Origin: Eopsaltria australis
Lineage: Eukaryota; Chordata; Aves; Passeriformes; Petroicidae
Assembly: GCA_034509425.1 (NCBI GenBank)
Contig: JAVTVJ010000666.1
Location: 682,001-746,000 of the forward strand
Direction: 5' to 3'
DNA: 64,000 bases
Below the pieces are notes generated by a model. It was not told where the DNA came from, searched no databases, and saw only the letters and a list, made by a program, of their open reading frames with translations. Positions 30,222 through 41,249 of the stretch are shown here, one piece after another. Every line of letters begins with the position of its first letter. The first letter of the stretch is position 1. The position numbers were made by a program, and so were the translations under genes.

Positions 30222-32757
30222 CTATGGCTGATGAATATCCTGCAGCCAAGGATCACAGAACACGTCTTCTAATGAGGGCCTGTCCAAGGAGTTCAGGGAT
30301 AAACACCACCTGATAAGATCCTTGCAGTCTGGGGAGAGAAACCACAAACCGCCGGTCAGTTGGAGAAGGCTCCTGGCCACTATTCCCGTGCCCAGGCCAT
30401 GCTGGATGTTTCAGAGCTGGGCCTAAACTTTCCCATCAGCTCTTTGTTTTGGAGGAGAGCAGGAGAGCAGCACATGTGCCCCCTCCTCAGCAGCTGCCAG
30501 AGCAGGATGCTGACGAGCCCGCTGCTGTCTCCCAACACTGGCATTCCCCCCGTGCCCAGAGATGAGGATCCACCTTGAGAGAGCCGTTGTGGCAGCGAGA
30601 GCTGGCCCCAGCTGATGTTCCGGCCCTTCCTGAAAGGGTGCTCCCCGCAGACCATCTGGTGCAGCAGGATGCCCAGGGACCAAATGGTTGCTGCCTCGCC
30701 GTGGTACCAGCCAAAGTGGGTCCATTCCGGGGGGCTGTAGGATGGTGTTCCTATGGAATCCAGATGGAGCTCAGCAGGGGGATGCTGCTGCTCCCAGAAC
30801 CTCGCCCCAGCATCCCTGGGCATGCGGGGGCTGCACCAGTGGCACATGGGGTGACCCGCTGCCCTCTGGCCTGCACCTGGGACTTGTGTACAAACTTGGA
30901 GTTGAAAAGGAGCCACTGGTGTTTGAAGAGGGCAGCAGAAGCCCTGGCAGGGCCCAACCATGACATGCCCAGAAAAAACCCACTCAGTGCTGGGGAAAAC
31001 CATGCCTTCATCCTCCCTGCCTGCATTGCCCCAAAAAAGCCAAGGCAAACAAGGGGAGCAGAGCAGTCCAAGCCCTTTCTCGCCTGCTCACCAGAGCGGC
31101 TGCTGCACAGGTTCTGGGCCCCCCCTCTCTGCTACCCCCACCCACGGGTGTTTTTGTCGGGCTGGCTGCCCCCGCCCCAGCCCCAGCACCAGTCCTGGGC
31201 AGAGTGGCTGGAGAAGGCTGCCAGCAGGGCTGGAAGCTGGCCCCCTAGCCACCCCTGCTCAAATGCAACTGGGCTGAAGATTCAGTGCCATGACTGGCAG
31301 CAAAAGGGAGAATCCCTGCTGCCACAGCCAGCTTGGGCTGGGAGATGTTGGGCCATGAGATGCCGGGAGCGGGACCCTAGCCCTGTGTGGGCTCACCTGC
31401 AAAGTGAGTGTAGGCTGTGTCTTGCAGGTAGGTGCCACAGCCAAAGTCAATCAATTTGGCCTGGCCGCTGGCCAGGTCAACCAGGATGTTCTCTGGTTTG
31501 ATGTCCCTGTGCAGGACCCCGCAGCTGGTGCAGTGCCACACGGCCTCCAGCACCTGGCGGAAGAGCTCCCGCGCCACCTCCTCGGCCAGGAACCGCCGTG
31601 CCCGAATGAAATGCTGGAGGTCCTGACACCGCTCCGGGCGCTCCAGCACCATCACGATGTCGTTGGGGAGCTCAAACCACTCCAGCAGCTGGACCACACC
31701 AGCGAAGCCAGTGGACACCCTGTCCAGCAGCACGATCTCCAGTGGTGCGCTGGTGCCGTCGGGCTGCGGGAGGAGCACGATGCCGTCAGTGGGGCTGAGG
31801 CCGTGCCGGGGCTCGGGAAGCCCTCACCCAGCCCGGGATGCTCTGCGCCCTCCGCTGGCCCCACGCCCGCTCTCCCTGCAGGCGTCCCGGCGGCTGCCAC
31901 CCTGCCGAGCCTCGGCTCATCCCCGCCCGGCACGGCCCGGCTTCTGCCGCTGGCCACCCGCTCACTCACCAGCTCGCCCCAGTGCCGGATGCGGTTCCGT
32001 GGCACCCTTTTGACGGCCACCTGCAAGCCAAGGGGAGCAGCGGGCTGAGCTCGCCGCCCGCCCTGCCGAACGCCGTCCTCCTTCTCCTCCGCCCTCCTCC
32101 TCTTTCGCCCCCTCCTCCTGCGCCCCCTCCTCCTGCGCCCGCCGCCGGCCCCGCCACTCACCGGGGCGCCGTCCGAGAGCCGCGTGGCCGCGAAGACTCT
32201 GCCGAAGCCGCCGCGCCCCAGCAGCGAACCCAGCCGGTAGCGCTCCTGCAGGGCCTCCTGCGCCCTCCCTGCGGGCGAGACGCGGCTGTCAGCGCTCGGC
32301 CCGGGGCCAGCGCCGGCCCCCGAGCGCCCCTCAACCGCCCCGGGCCGGGCATCCCCAGCCGTTCGCTCCTCGGAACGGGGCAGCGGCGGCTCGGGGCCGG
32401 CGGCCGCGCTGCCGAGCGGGGGAGCCCGGGCCGGGGAAGCCGCAGCGGAGGCGGCGGGAGCGGCCGCGCCGCGTGTGTCCTCCGCGGGCCCCGGGAGGAG
32501 CCGGGGCCGGGGCCGGGGCCGGGGCCGGGGCCGGGGCGGGGTCGGGGTCGGGATCGGGGCTGGACCCCGCGTCGAGGCCGGGGCCGGGACAGGCGGAGCC
32601 GAAGGGCGGCGATGCTGCCCCAGCCCCAGGCACTGATGCCCGCCCAGCAGCGCCACCGCCAGCACAGCGAGAGCCGGGCGGAGGCGAGACCGCGGCGGGA
32701 CGGCCGGGGGCAGGGACGGGGCAGCCCCGCCCGGGGCCGGGGGCGGGCCGGGGGCAT
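30222..32757 (-). CDS. PIM1-like: PIM1-like serine/threonine kinase gene
   Basis: Exons inferred on the minus strand: 32162-32268 (possibly continuous with exon 1), 31970-32020, 31397-31763, 30574-30750, 30222-30328. All junctions have AG/GT and join in phase; stop TAG at 30222-30224. The kinase core is complete: glycine loop [14 protein letters not shown] lysine, PIM-type hinge [28 protein letters not shown] and [16 protein letters not shown] kinases are constitutively active cytosolic/nuclear Ser/Thr kinases promoting survival and proliferation. Exon 1 is unresolved: the nearest upstream ATG (32755-32757, [11 protein letters not shown]) is in another frame from the kinase, implying a small GC-rich intron or a frameshift. 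The kinase frame itself is open upstream to 33,100. PIM1-like genes are expanded and fast-evolving in zebra finch; this copy looks functional but expression is unknown. Confidence 0.85.
32503..32541 (+). repeat. GGGGCC hexanucleotide repeat in PIM1-like exon 1 region
   Basis: Five perfect GGGGCC units (32503-32532) followed by GGGGCGGGG. On the gene's strand it is CCCCGG-rich and would read as Pro-Gly, Pro-Arg or Ala-Pro depending on frame. The G-rich strand has G-quadruplex potential. Confidence 0.85.
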
Positions 32758-32884
32758 GGCCCGGCCAGGCAGGGGGAGAGGGAGACGGGGAAGGGCGGGA
32801 TGGAGCACGAAAGGGAGAGAGGGAGAGGGTACGGGACACTGGGAGAGGGAGAGGAGGAACAAGAGAAGGGAAGCAGAGGGTCTG

Positions 32885-32960
32885 TAGAGTTGCTGCTGCC
32901 GCTGCTGCCGCTGCTGCCGCTGCTGCCGCTGCTGCCGCTGCTGCCGCTGCTGCCGCTGAA
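32885..32960 (+). repeat. 9-bp CTGCTGCCG repeat
   Basis: About eight tandem copies. Read on the minus strand it gives Arg-Gln-Gln, Ser-Gly-Ser or poly-Ala according to frame. It lies upstream of the first plausible start codon, so it is probably 5' UTR or promoter. Confidence 0.85.
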
Positions 32961-33500
32961 GCGCCGGGAGCGTTTGTCCGCGTGTCCGTGTGTCCGTTCC
33001 CCGCGTGTCCGTTCTCCGTTCCCCCCGCGCGCCCCAGGGCCGAGCCCGCGCACCCCGGGGCAGCACGGGCCGCTGCGCTCCGGGGCCGAGCCGGAGTCAC
33101 GGAGCATCTCTTCCTCCCGCAGCCACGCCATAAGCACCGTCTCGTTTAGCTTCGCCTTCACTCCATTGTAACTTTTCTTCCCGGCAATCTTGCCCCTTGC
33201 CCCTCGTGCTCGCCTGCCCCGGGCCCCATCCCGCCCGCTCGCCCCGCGCTGCGGTCTCTTGCTCACAGGCAAACCCAGCGCTGTCCGCACTTTCCCCTGG
33301 AGCAGAGGAAAGTGCTGAACGAGGAGCCAGGCAGCGGCAGGCAGAGGCAGCCCCGCGGGAGGGCTGGGCACAACGTGAGGAGGGAGAAATGCAGCCCCTG
33401 CGGGGCAGCGCTGCTCCCCGGCCGCTCGGGCTGCCCAGCGGCAGCGGCGGGGCCGTGCCCGGCCCGCTGCCCTCGTCCCCAGGGCTCTTCCTGTTTTCTT

Positions 33501-35299
33501 CTCCGCTTCCAGGTGAAATTCGGAGACTGCCGATAGGAGGATTAAAATCAAAGAATGAAACCACTGCTTTTGCCCAGTTTGGCTGCCAGTGCAATAGAGC
33601 AGCTCAGCTCTCAGCTGTCTGCCTCCTCCCTGCCAATGCAGCACTTTCAGCCTGCAGCAAAGGCCCTTTCTACAAACAAACTGCTGGCTGCTTTATTTCT
33701 CCTGCTGTTCATTGGCACAGCTAGAAAACCCAACTGCTTTGGATCCTGAGTCTGTCAGAACAGGTTCACTTTGCCGTGTGAAGCCAAGACACAGAGTCTT
33801 GACCCCTGCACCATGTCCTAGGAATGACCTTTGTTGCTGCTGGGATTGTCCCTGCTGAGGGGGAAGCACCATGGGAGCACATGCCCTGTCCCTAGAACCC
33901 ATAGCCGACCAAAGCGCTGGGCTCTCAAATCTTGCATTTGCAGCTTTCTGGTGTCTCCAGCATTGCTTTCAAAGCAAAACTGGGAGAAGGCAAAGAGTGG
34001 AGCTAATGATACTGTGGAGTGTGGAAAACTTGCTGAGTCCTAGGTCTTTGAGGGAAGATCCGTTTGGAATGTCTGTGAGGTAGAACTAGTGCAGCACAGA
34101 CAAGGGGAGCATCTAAGGAAAGGAATTCATAGTGTCTGTGAACATCTTGGCTTGTTTCTTTCCATTTTCATTTCATTTCTGGAAAGCTGTTTTGCTTTTC
34201 CAAGAATCTTCTCCACAGGGATATTTGCTCTTTTCCAGAACCTTTCTGGAGAATGAGGTCGAGCTCTCTTGGTCACAAGATGTGCCACCAACTGCAGCTT
34301 CTTTGGCTTTCCAAACCGTGTGTGCAGCATGACTCTTGCAGCAAAGCGGGACAAAGGTTTTGAGAATTTGACGACTTGTCCTTTCTTTTCCTGGTGGACT
34401 GGGGAGTTTTGCCATTGGTGAGGTTCTCATTGTTACTCTTGTACCCTAAGAAAACAGGAGCAGGTACCAGGAATTGTTAGGGAATGCAACCCTGACTGAA
34501 TGCAGAGAAAGCATCTCCAGAGCCTGAGATGGGGCCAGAAATGGGGAGTTTTGTGATCATCATTCCAACATCCCCAAGGACATCTTGAAAGTCATCTAGA
34601 ACATGCAAATGGGCTGACAGAGGCACTTTGTTGCTGTGTTCAGTTCAGATCATTCTCCATCTCATGCATTGCTATAAATCAGGAGTACAATCAGTTGATG
34701 AGAAGCACCAGAACAAGCTGGAGCTCTCAGCAGGTGACTGAAAGAATGTGAAAAGGAGAAATGCAGGCAATGACTTGGTGAACGCTGTCTGTTAGAAGGG
34801 TAATGTTTCCTAACAATTTCTAATCCATTCCCTCGGGTTTTGTCCTTCCTACCAGGGCCTTTTGCATCCCAGATTCCCCATGAGATGAGAAGTGTGAGCT
34901 TGTGGAGGTGCCTGCAAGGTGCCCTGTTCCTGTGCAGGGACTCTTGGGGTGAACCAGGAGCCTGAGGCCTGTGTGGGGCAGCCTCCTGCGAGCTGGAATT
35001 GGTGCCGTGCTGGGAGAGGAGGAGGGGCAGAGCGCTGGGCAGTGTGTGGCAGGAGCAGGAGCTTTGGGCCCAGGACATTCCCTCTGCAGCACTGCCCCGC
35101 ACTCGGCGGCCGTGCCCGGGGCTCTGGGCCTGGCCCTGCGTGCGCTGAGCTGCGACACTGCGGGAGCTGCCCGGGCTGGGCTCAGGCTCGCGCTGGGACT
35201 GGGCAGAGGCTGGGCTCCAGCTGGGACCAGCAGCAGCTGCAAATACCCCTGGGCATGCCCATTTTCTGCTGCTGGGAAGAAGCAATGAAGCGAGTCAAG
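33501..35299. other. Intergenic DNA, no gene recognised
   Basis: Mixed-composition DNA between the kinase CpG island and the 30-bp minisatellite. Short open frames on both strands lack known domains or splice support. No recognisable transposon. Confidence 0.5.
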
Positions 35300-35715
35300 G
35301 AGTTGTGAGAGGTTCTATGGGGCCATGAGGGGCTGTGAGAGGTTCTATGGGGCCATGAGGGGCTGTGAGAGGTTCTATGGGGCCATGAGGGGCTGTGAGA
35401 GGTTCTATGGGGCCATGAGGGGCTGTGAGAGGTTCTATGGGGCCATGAGGGGCTGTGAGAGGTTCTATGGGGCTGTGAGGGGCTGTGAGAGGTTCTATGG
35501 GGCCGTGAGGGGCTGTGAGAGGTTCTATGGGGCCGTGAGGGGCTGTGAGAGGTTCTATGGGGCTGTGAGGGGCTGTGAGAGGTTCTATGGGGCCATGAGG
35601 GGCTGTGAGAGGTTCTATGGGGCCGTGAGGGGCTGTGAGAGGTTCTATGGGGCCGTGAGGGGCTGTGAGGGGCTGTGAGAGGTTCTATGGGGCCATGAGG
35701 GGCTGTGAGGGGCTG
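35300..35715 (+). repeat. 30-bp minisatellite, about 14 units
   Basis: Near-identical 30-bp units containing GAGGTTCTATGGGGCCATGA, with CCA/CCG/CTG variation at one codon-like position and a truncated unit near the right end. The unit length is divisible by three, so both strands are open as repeating decapeptides (RGCERFYGAM on plus, SHSPSRPHRT on minus). No evidence of a real gene. Confidence 0.93.
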
Positions 35716-36897
35716 CCAGGAGCCTCTGCCCATGCACAGGGTGGTCCCACCATGTCCCCAGGGCAGGGCAGCCGTGAGGGGCCATGAGCACAGACGTGGC
35801 AGCAGAGCGGGCTTGGGGCACCTCTGGGACGGGGTTTGACCCTTCCCCAGCTCCAAACCACACCAAAACCACCATTAAAAGGGCTTGTTAATTATTTGGC
35901 TTTTTGTGATGCTTCAATTTGCTTCATTTCTTCTCCATGTACTGTTGAAATTTGTCTTTGCCTGCTCTTGCACTCAAGGAGCCTCATTTCACCAGGCAGG
36001 AAGGCAAAGCTCATTGGTGGCCCTGGCTGGTGCTGTCCATGCAGCATTTGCAGCATTTCCATCCCTGCCGTGGCCTCTCCCCTCAGGGTCCCCAGCAGAG
36101 CTGCTGCAGCAGCAGACGGAAGCTGCAGATGGAACTGCTGCCCAGCCCAGCCTGAGCTGCACAAGGATCCTGCTGACAGGAGCCCCAAGATTCCCTGCCA
36201 GGGGCCCTGCAAACACTTCCCCATCTGTTCTGTCTGCCCCATGCAGACACTGCAGGGAACATCCTGCCTCTGCCTTGGGGCAAGGCCAGGACCCCAAATT
36301 CACACTCAAAATGCCGGATTCTGGCCCCTTTCTGCATCTGCTGACAGGGGGCTACAGCATTATCCAGAGAAACTCACTCGACTTCACACTCCAGCTTGCA
36401 AAGCCAGCCCTTGGACAGTGCCTTTCTAAGGACCACAAGGAAGAGGCCAAATTGGATTCATTTTCAACGGTTCCCCTTCATTCTCTGTGGTCGATTCTTC
36501 TGTTCTGTGCCTTGAAACACATCTTCAATGAGACTGCAAGTGATGGCTCTGAAGCCTGCAGGAAGAGAACAAAACCAAACCTGCCAAATTTCCGAATGAA
36601 AGCTGAAAGACATAATACATAGTGAATGTGTTTTTCTCTTCCAAACCTTTTTCAGGTAAACATAACATGTACAAGATATGGCCAATTCACACTGTCTGAG
36701 TTTCCTAAAAACGGGCAAGCAGGGGTTATTTTTTGAGGAGAGGTTAATTCCACTGCCAAATTAACTAGCTGAAGTTGAAGATAAATTGAACTTAGCATTT
36801 CAAACCTGTCCATGGTGCCTGCACAGGGTCTTTGCTGGCTTCTCGTGGTCCCCGAGGAGCAACTGGAGAGCAAGAGCTGGCCCGGAGGAGGCAGGAC
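35716..36897. other. Intergenic DNA left of the palindrome
   Basis: No gene, transposon or repeat recognised. Sequence homologous to its right part may continue in the mirror arm beyond the window end, so the outer palindrome boundary could lie anywhere in here. Confidence 0.5.
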
Positions 36898-38359
36898 CCG
36901 TGGGTGCAGTGGAGATGCAGCACTTGAGGACAGCTTTTTGGTGTGCTTGTTGGGAGTTTTTGAAGAACTGTGTTAAACCTCAGCTCCCTTGCGAGTTTCC
37001 CTTTTTGCCGGTGTGCTTCAGGTGCCCGGAGCAATGTGAGGGGGAGTGGGCCCAGGCTGGCCGAGAGCTGAGCCCCAGCAGAGCCCTGGCAGAGGCCAGA
37101 GCAGCCTGAGCACCCCCAGAGCCCGGCTGGAAGGAGGCACTTGCAGCAGAGCCCTGGCAGCAGCCCGGCCCTGGGTGCCTCTGCCTGGGCCAGGACTCAT
37201 CAGCCATGGCAGAGCCCAGCTGGGTGTGGCTGCTGCCGAGGGAATGGTGGCCGAGCTGTGGAATGCGCAGCCTGGGGGGATTGGCCATGCCGAGTGTCCG
37301 CAGGAGCAGAGCGGGGAGAACAGTGCAGTGCTGCTGGCTCCTCTGAGGATGCCTGCCCTTCTGCCAGTGCTCCTGTGGCTGCTGGGGCAGCTGGGAGAGC
37401 TGCAGCCCTGTGGGCAGAGGGGCAGAGAGCCGGGCTGCTCCACAGGCTCCTGCACGTCCTTTAAATAACAGAGCAACCGAAAAATCTTAACAGTGGGTGA
37501 GCAGCTCCAGCTCAGAAACATGGTTTTGTTTCTAAGAATAGATTAGTACTGAAGAAATAAATGAAACAGATTTCATTTGTAATTCAGATGTATTTCATCC
37601 TTTCCCAAGGGTTTGGTCCCCTTCCTGCAGGGTAATTTCCTTTACTCACCCACTTTCTAATGGTCAGGAGGAGTTAAGCTCACCAAAAAAGGCAACAGCT
37701 CCTGTTTCAAATGGAAGCAGCCACTGCTCCATGGACCCTGAAACGCCCCCAGGCCCGTGTGTGCATTTGAAGGGTGAGCGGGTGTTGGGGACAGAGATCT
37801 CACACTCCTCCTAAGGCTGTGAGAAACCCAGAAGTGGCAAAGTATCATTGCAGGTCAACTCCTACTGAAATTCCATTCCCCCACACCCTCAAAATGGGCA
37901 GGCAGGGCTGGGCTCTGGCAGGGTTCAGTTTTGAGTGCCTTGTGCTCCCTGGCATGGAAGTGATCGTACGACCTCTGGTGCTGATTGATTGATTGATTGA
38001 TTGGGGTATGGCTGCTGAAGGAGGAGGGGGAATCTCGGGAGCCAGGAAAGTCTCTTCTTCTCCTTTCTCTCTGCAGAGCCCCCTCTTCCAAGAGAAATGC
38101 CTGTGCTGGCTTTACATGGGAGCCCTTCCCTCAGCCCCGTGTCTGAGCCACTGTGTGCTCAGAGGAGCCACTCCCGGAGGAGTCCCAATATCAGTCACCA
38201 CACGGTCCCCACACAGCAGCAGAAAGCACTGCTTGGAGTGGGGCTGGTGATCTGTGAACCGTCCTGATTCCATCCACCCCACTCCTCTCAGACAGAGATA
38301 CCAAAAGGGTCCCAGCAAACCCGCAGTGCTCTAGCAGATCCCAGGAGCACTCAGTGCTG
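36898..38359. other. Arm DNA without recognised gene (GATT repeat)
   Basis: Single-copy-like DNA within the arm, mirrored at 62,539-64,000. It contains the ~95-bp repeat shared with 28.7 kb and a (GATT)5 run at about 37,982-38,002. Open frames here show no domain. Confidence 0.6.
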
Positions 38360-38482
38360 CTGGATGACCTCGTTGGTGAGGATCCCTGGCTGGTGATGGA
38401 ATGTGTGGATGGAGGCCCTTCACAGGAGGTTGTTTGAGACACGCGTGGGGCTGCAGGAGAGATGGCAGCTGTCGGTCAGGAG
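38360..38482 (+). pseudogene. PAK3-like: PAK-like kinase exon remnant 1
   Basis: Translated in one frame it reads LDDLVGEDPWLVMECVDGG, a stop, then GEMAAVGQE. This is the hinge segment of group I p21-activated kinases (the YLVGDELWVVMEY-type block followed by the region before the catalytic loop). The TGA at the VV position and lost residues show it is dead. PAK3-like copies are numerous in zebra finch. Mirrored at 62,416-62,538. Confidence 0.7.
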
Positions 38483-39903
38483 GGCAGGGACCCCGCTTGT
38501 GAGTCCTTTGGCTTGGACACCCTCACCCACAAGATGTGCAAGAAGTCACACAAGGCTTTGGCACTCTCAGCCTTCTTTTCCCCGAGTTCCTGGTTTCTGT
38601 AGATTTGCAGTAGAGAACCTTGCTTGCTTTTAGAACTAGAACAAAGATGCCAGATGGAACAAGCCTTGCTGGTTTTAGTCAGAAGCATCAGTGACCTAAG
38701 GTGATGTTTGCTTTGGTTTGGTCACATCTTTGTTCCTTCTCAGTGTTCAGGCTGGCCTGTGGGGTGTCCTGGTTTGCTGCATTTTCTGAGTTCCTCTTGG
38801 CTCCTTTGAGCAATGGGCTGTGCCCTGGGAGGATTCTTTGTGCTCCTTGGTGACACAGGAGAACCTTGCAGGCGGTTTTTGCGGGAGCTGCTGCTGTGAT
38901 GTCACAGGAACGTTGCCGCGTCCTCGCGGTGTTCCCGTTGCTGTGGGGCACAGAGGCCTCAGTGTCAGAGCAGCTCTGGGCGCCTGCTCACTGCCAGAGG
39001 ATCCTCCTGCCCGAGGCATTGTCAGCTGCCAGCCCAGCCCCTGACGGGTGTCCTTGTGTCCTTGCAGGGGGACAGTCTGCAGACGTGTGCAGCACGGCCA
39101 AAATCATCCAGCAAGTGGCTGCTGCACTTTGCACTCTGTACTCTGTGGCTTCTGATGGGTATTTTTTAACCCACCTGGCACGTAAGTGGAGGTTTTCCCC
39201 AGGTGCAGCATACGTGGCTTTGGGATTGCTTTGTGCTTGATATTCTTCCTTTGGAAGGGAGTTGATTTTGAAACAACATTGCCTTTAAGATGCCATTTCT
39301 TTGTGAGAGTTCCTGTCAAGAGCTTCTTAAAAAAGGGGGTGACTGCAGCCAGCAGGGCGTGCACAGCATTTGCAATGTAGCCTGGGGAGTTCTGTTCCCC
39401 CAAGAGGAGAGTCTGTGGCACTGGAGCCTGGACCTCCCTCTGTTTGCTGCTCCAGCCAAGAACTGGACACAGCCCAGTATTTTGTGCTGTTCTCTTGCTC
39501 GCTGTGTGAAAGGACTGTGGCTCCAGGAGCGATGCTGTGAAAGCAAAATGCTCTCTCCTGGCGTTGATTTGTTGTGTGGGATTTTCCACCACAGGCAGTT
39601 TTTTTCCTTACAGCATCTGGTTCATGTTCCCTCTCCCGCTGCAGGTCACGTCACACGTGGATACTGAGAAGCTCCTCCTTTGCGGAGGGGGAAAGGAACC
39701 TTTGGTGTTCAGAGTTGTGGAGCAAGTTTTGAGCTTGGCCTGTTGCAGCCAAGGGAGCAAAGCCTTGGAGGCTGAAAGAAAGTTCCTGTCAGTGTCCTTG
39801 CAGCAGCAGAAGCAAAGGGATCCCTGACTGTTTTCTCCTGTTCTGTTGAAGAGCTTTGGAACACAGCAGAAACAAACCCTTTTCCCATACAGAATATGGC
39901 TTT
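38483..39903. other. Arm DNA without recognised gene
   Basis: No domain, RNA gene or transposon recognised; likely intronic or flanking DNA of the PAK-like duplication. Mirrored at 60,998-62,415 with few changes. Confidence 0.5.
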
Positions 39904-40242
39904 TCAGCATCCTTCAAGCTGAGTGAGTGAATTTGGGTTGGACGAGTGGGGCCCTCTGGTGCCACTGCCACCCAGGAATTGACAGTGCATGGATGGCAAA
40001 CCCTCCTCAGTGTGCAAAAGGTCCTGTGCATAAATGGGACCAAGAGCTTGATCCACTCCTGCCTCAAAAGCCAGCAGCTTTAGGGCCTCTTCAGGGAGCG
40101 GTGCCCAGACCCAAGAAGCTCTTTTCTTGCTTAAGTTGTATAAGGGTTGGGCTATGATGGAAAAATCAGGAGTGTGTCTCCTCCAAAACCCCAGTAATCC
40201 TAAAGCATGCTGGAGCTCCTTTGTGCTTCCAGGAATTTTCAT
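39904..40242 (-). pseudogene. pol: Retroviral pol fragment (RT-RNase H connection)
   Basis: A 112-codon minus-strand stretch opening with KELQHALGLLGFWRRHTPDFS and PLYNLSKK, typical of the RT thumb/connection of class I (gamma-like) ERVs and clearly different from the ERV pol genes nearby. No flanking pol domains or LTRs are visible, so it is an isolated scrap. Mirrored at 60,659-60,997. Confidence 0.7.
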
Positions 40243-40335
40243 GTGTGCCAGGCTAGCTGGTGTGTCAGGGGGAATGCCCAGAGCTCCTCCCCTGCACCAT
40301 GTATTCTAAGCCCTGCATTTCCTTGCCATGCCTGA

Positions 40336-40401
40336 CCCATCCCATCCCATCCCATCCCATCCCATCCCATCCCATCCCATCCCATCCCATCCCATCCCAT
40401 C
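40336..40401 (+). repeat. (ATCCC)n pentanucleotide repeat
   Basis: About 13 perfect copies. The mirror tract (60,500-60,566) has an extra G interrupting it, one of the few differences between arms. Confidence 0.95.
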
Positions 40402-40900
40402 GCTTGCCCTGAGTTGCTGCACCTTCCTTGCTCTGCCTTGCCTTCCACTGCCTACCCCCACCTTACCTCGCCTTGCAGACCCATCCCCTGCCTTGCCTAT
40501 CCCTGCCCCTCCCCTGCCTTGCCTTCCCTTGCTCACCTCTCGCTTCTTTTCCCTTGCAGACGCTCCCTCTCTCTGCCCCCACTGACTTCCCTTGTCTTGC
40601 CCTCTCCTTGCTCTCCTTGCCTGCTCTCCCCGTCCCTGGCCTGACCTTGCCTTTGTCTCCTTGCCTTGCCTGGCGTAACCCTGCCTTGTCGTGCCTTGTG
40701 CACACCTCCCTTGCCTTGCCTTGCCTACTCCTGCCTTGCCTTGACTTCTTTGCCTGGCCCTGCCTGCCCCTTGCTTACCTTTCCTTGCACTGCCTCCCCC
40801 TCCCCTGCTTTGCCTGCCCCTGCCTTGCCTTGCCTTGCCTTGCCTTGCCTTGCCTTGCCTTGCCTTGCCTTGCCTTGCCTTGCCTTGCCTTGCCTTGCCT
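40402..40900 (+). repeat. CCTTG-type repeat, degenerate then perfect
   Basis: Degenerate CCTTG-rich sequence that ends in a perfect 80-bp run of 16 pentamers (40,821-40,900). In the right arm the perfect run is shorter and interrupted (60,055-60,110), accounting for a 29-bp shift in arm symmetry. Confidence 0.92.
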
Positions 40901-41249
40901 CCCCTAACTGTGAAAGTTGCATTGCCTTGTTCCTGGAGTTCCCGGTGGCATTGGTGAGTTGGGATGGTGAGGCAGCTGATGGGCTGTGTCCTGCTTCCAG
41001 ATTTATCTCTGCTCTTGCTAAACTGCCTCTTTCCCTTGCTTGCCATCAGACATCTCCTTTTTCGGGGATGTGCCTTTCTCCTTCAGGCTGTGCAAATTCT
41101 AAGAACTGTTTGGCCTCAAAGGAATGTCTCTCCATTTGATTCTGTCTTCCTTTACAAGTCACCTGGGAACAAAACTCAACTGTAGTCGTTTCCATGAGGT
41201 GATTTAGCTGTGCACATTGATCTCCATGCCACTGTTTTCTTCTTGGAGC

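Larger units (their letters stand above)
32160..33500 (-). promoter_or_regulatory. CpG-rich 5' region of the PIM1-like gene
   Basis: A long GC- and CpG-dense stretch covering exons 1-2 and upstream DNA, with many GC boxes and no TATA near the likely start. It also holds the GGGGCC and CTGCCG repeats. It is the likely CpG-island promoter; the transcription start cannot be placed from sequence alone. Confidence 0.55.

Noticed and set aside
35300..35715. CRISPR-like array of 30-bp repeats
   Set aside because: Units are contiguous with no spacers, and the DNA is from a bird.
40306..41046. Lys/Gly/Arg/Gln-rich 246-codon frame on the minus strand
   Set aside because: Product of the CCTTG and ATCCC repeats; no conserved domain.
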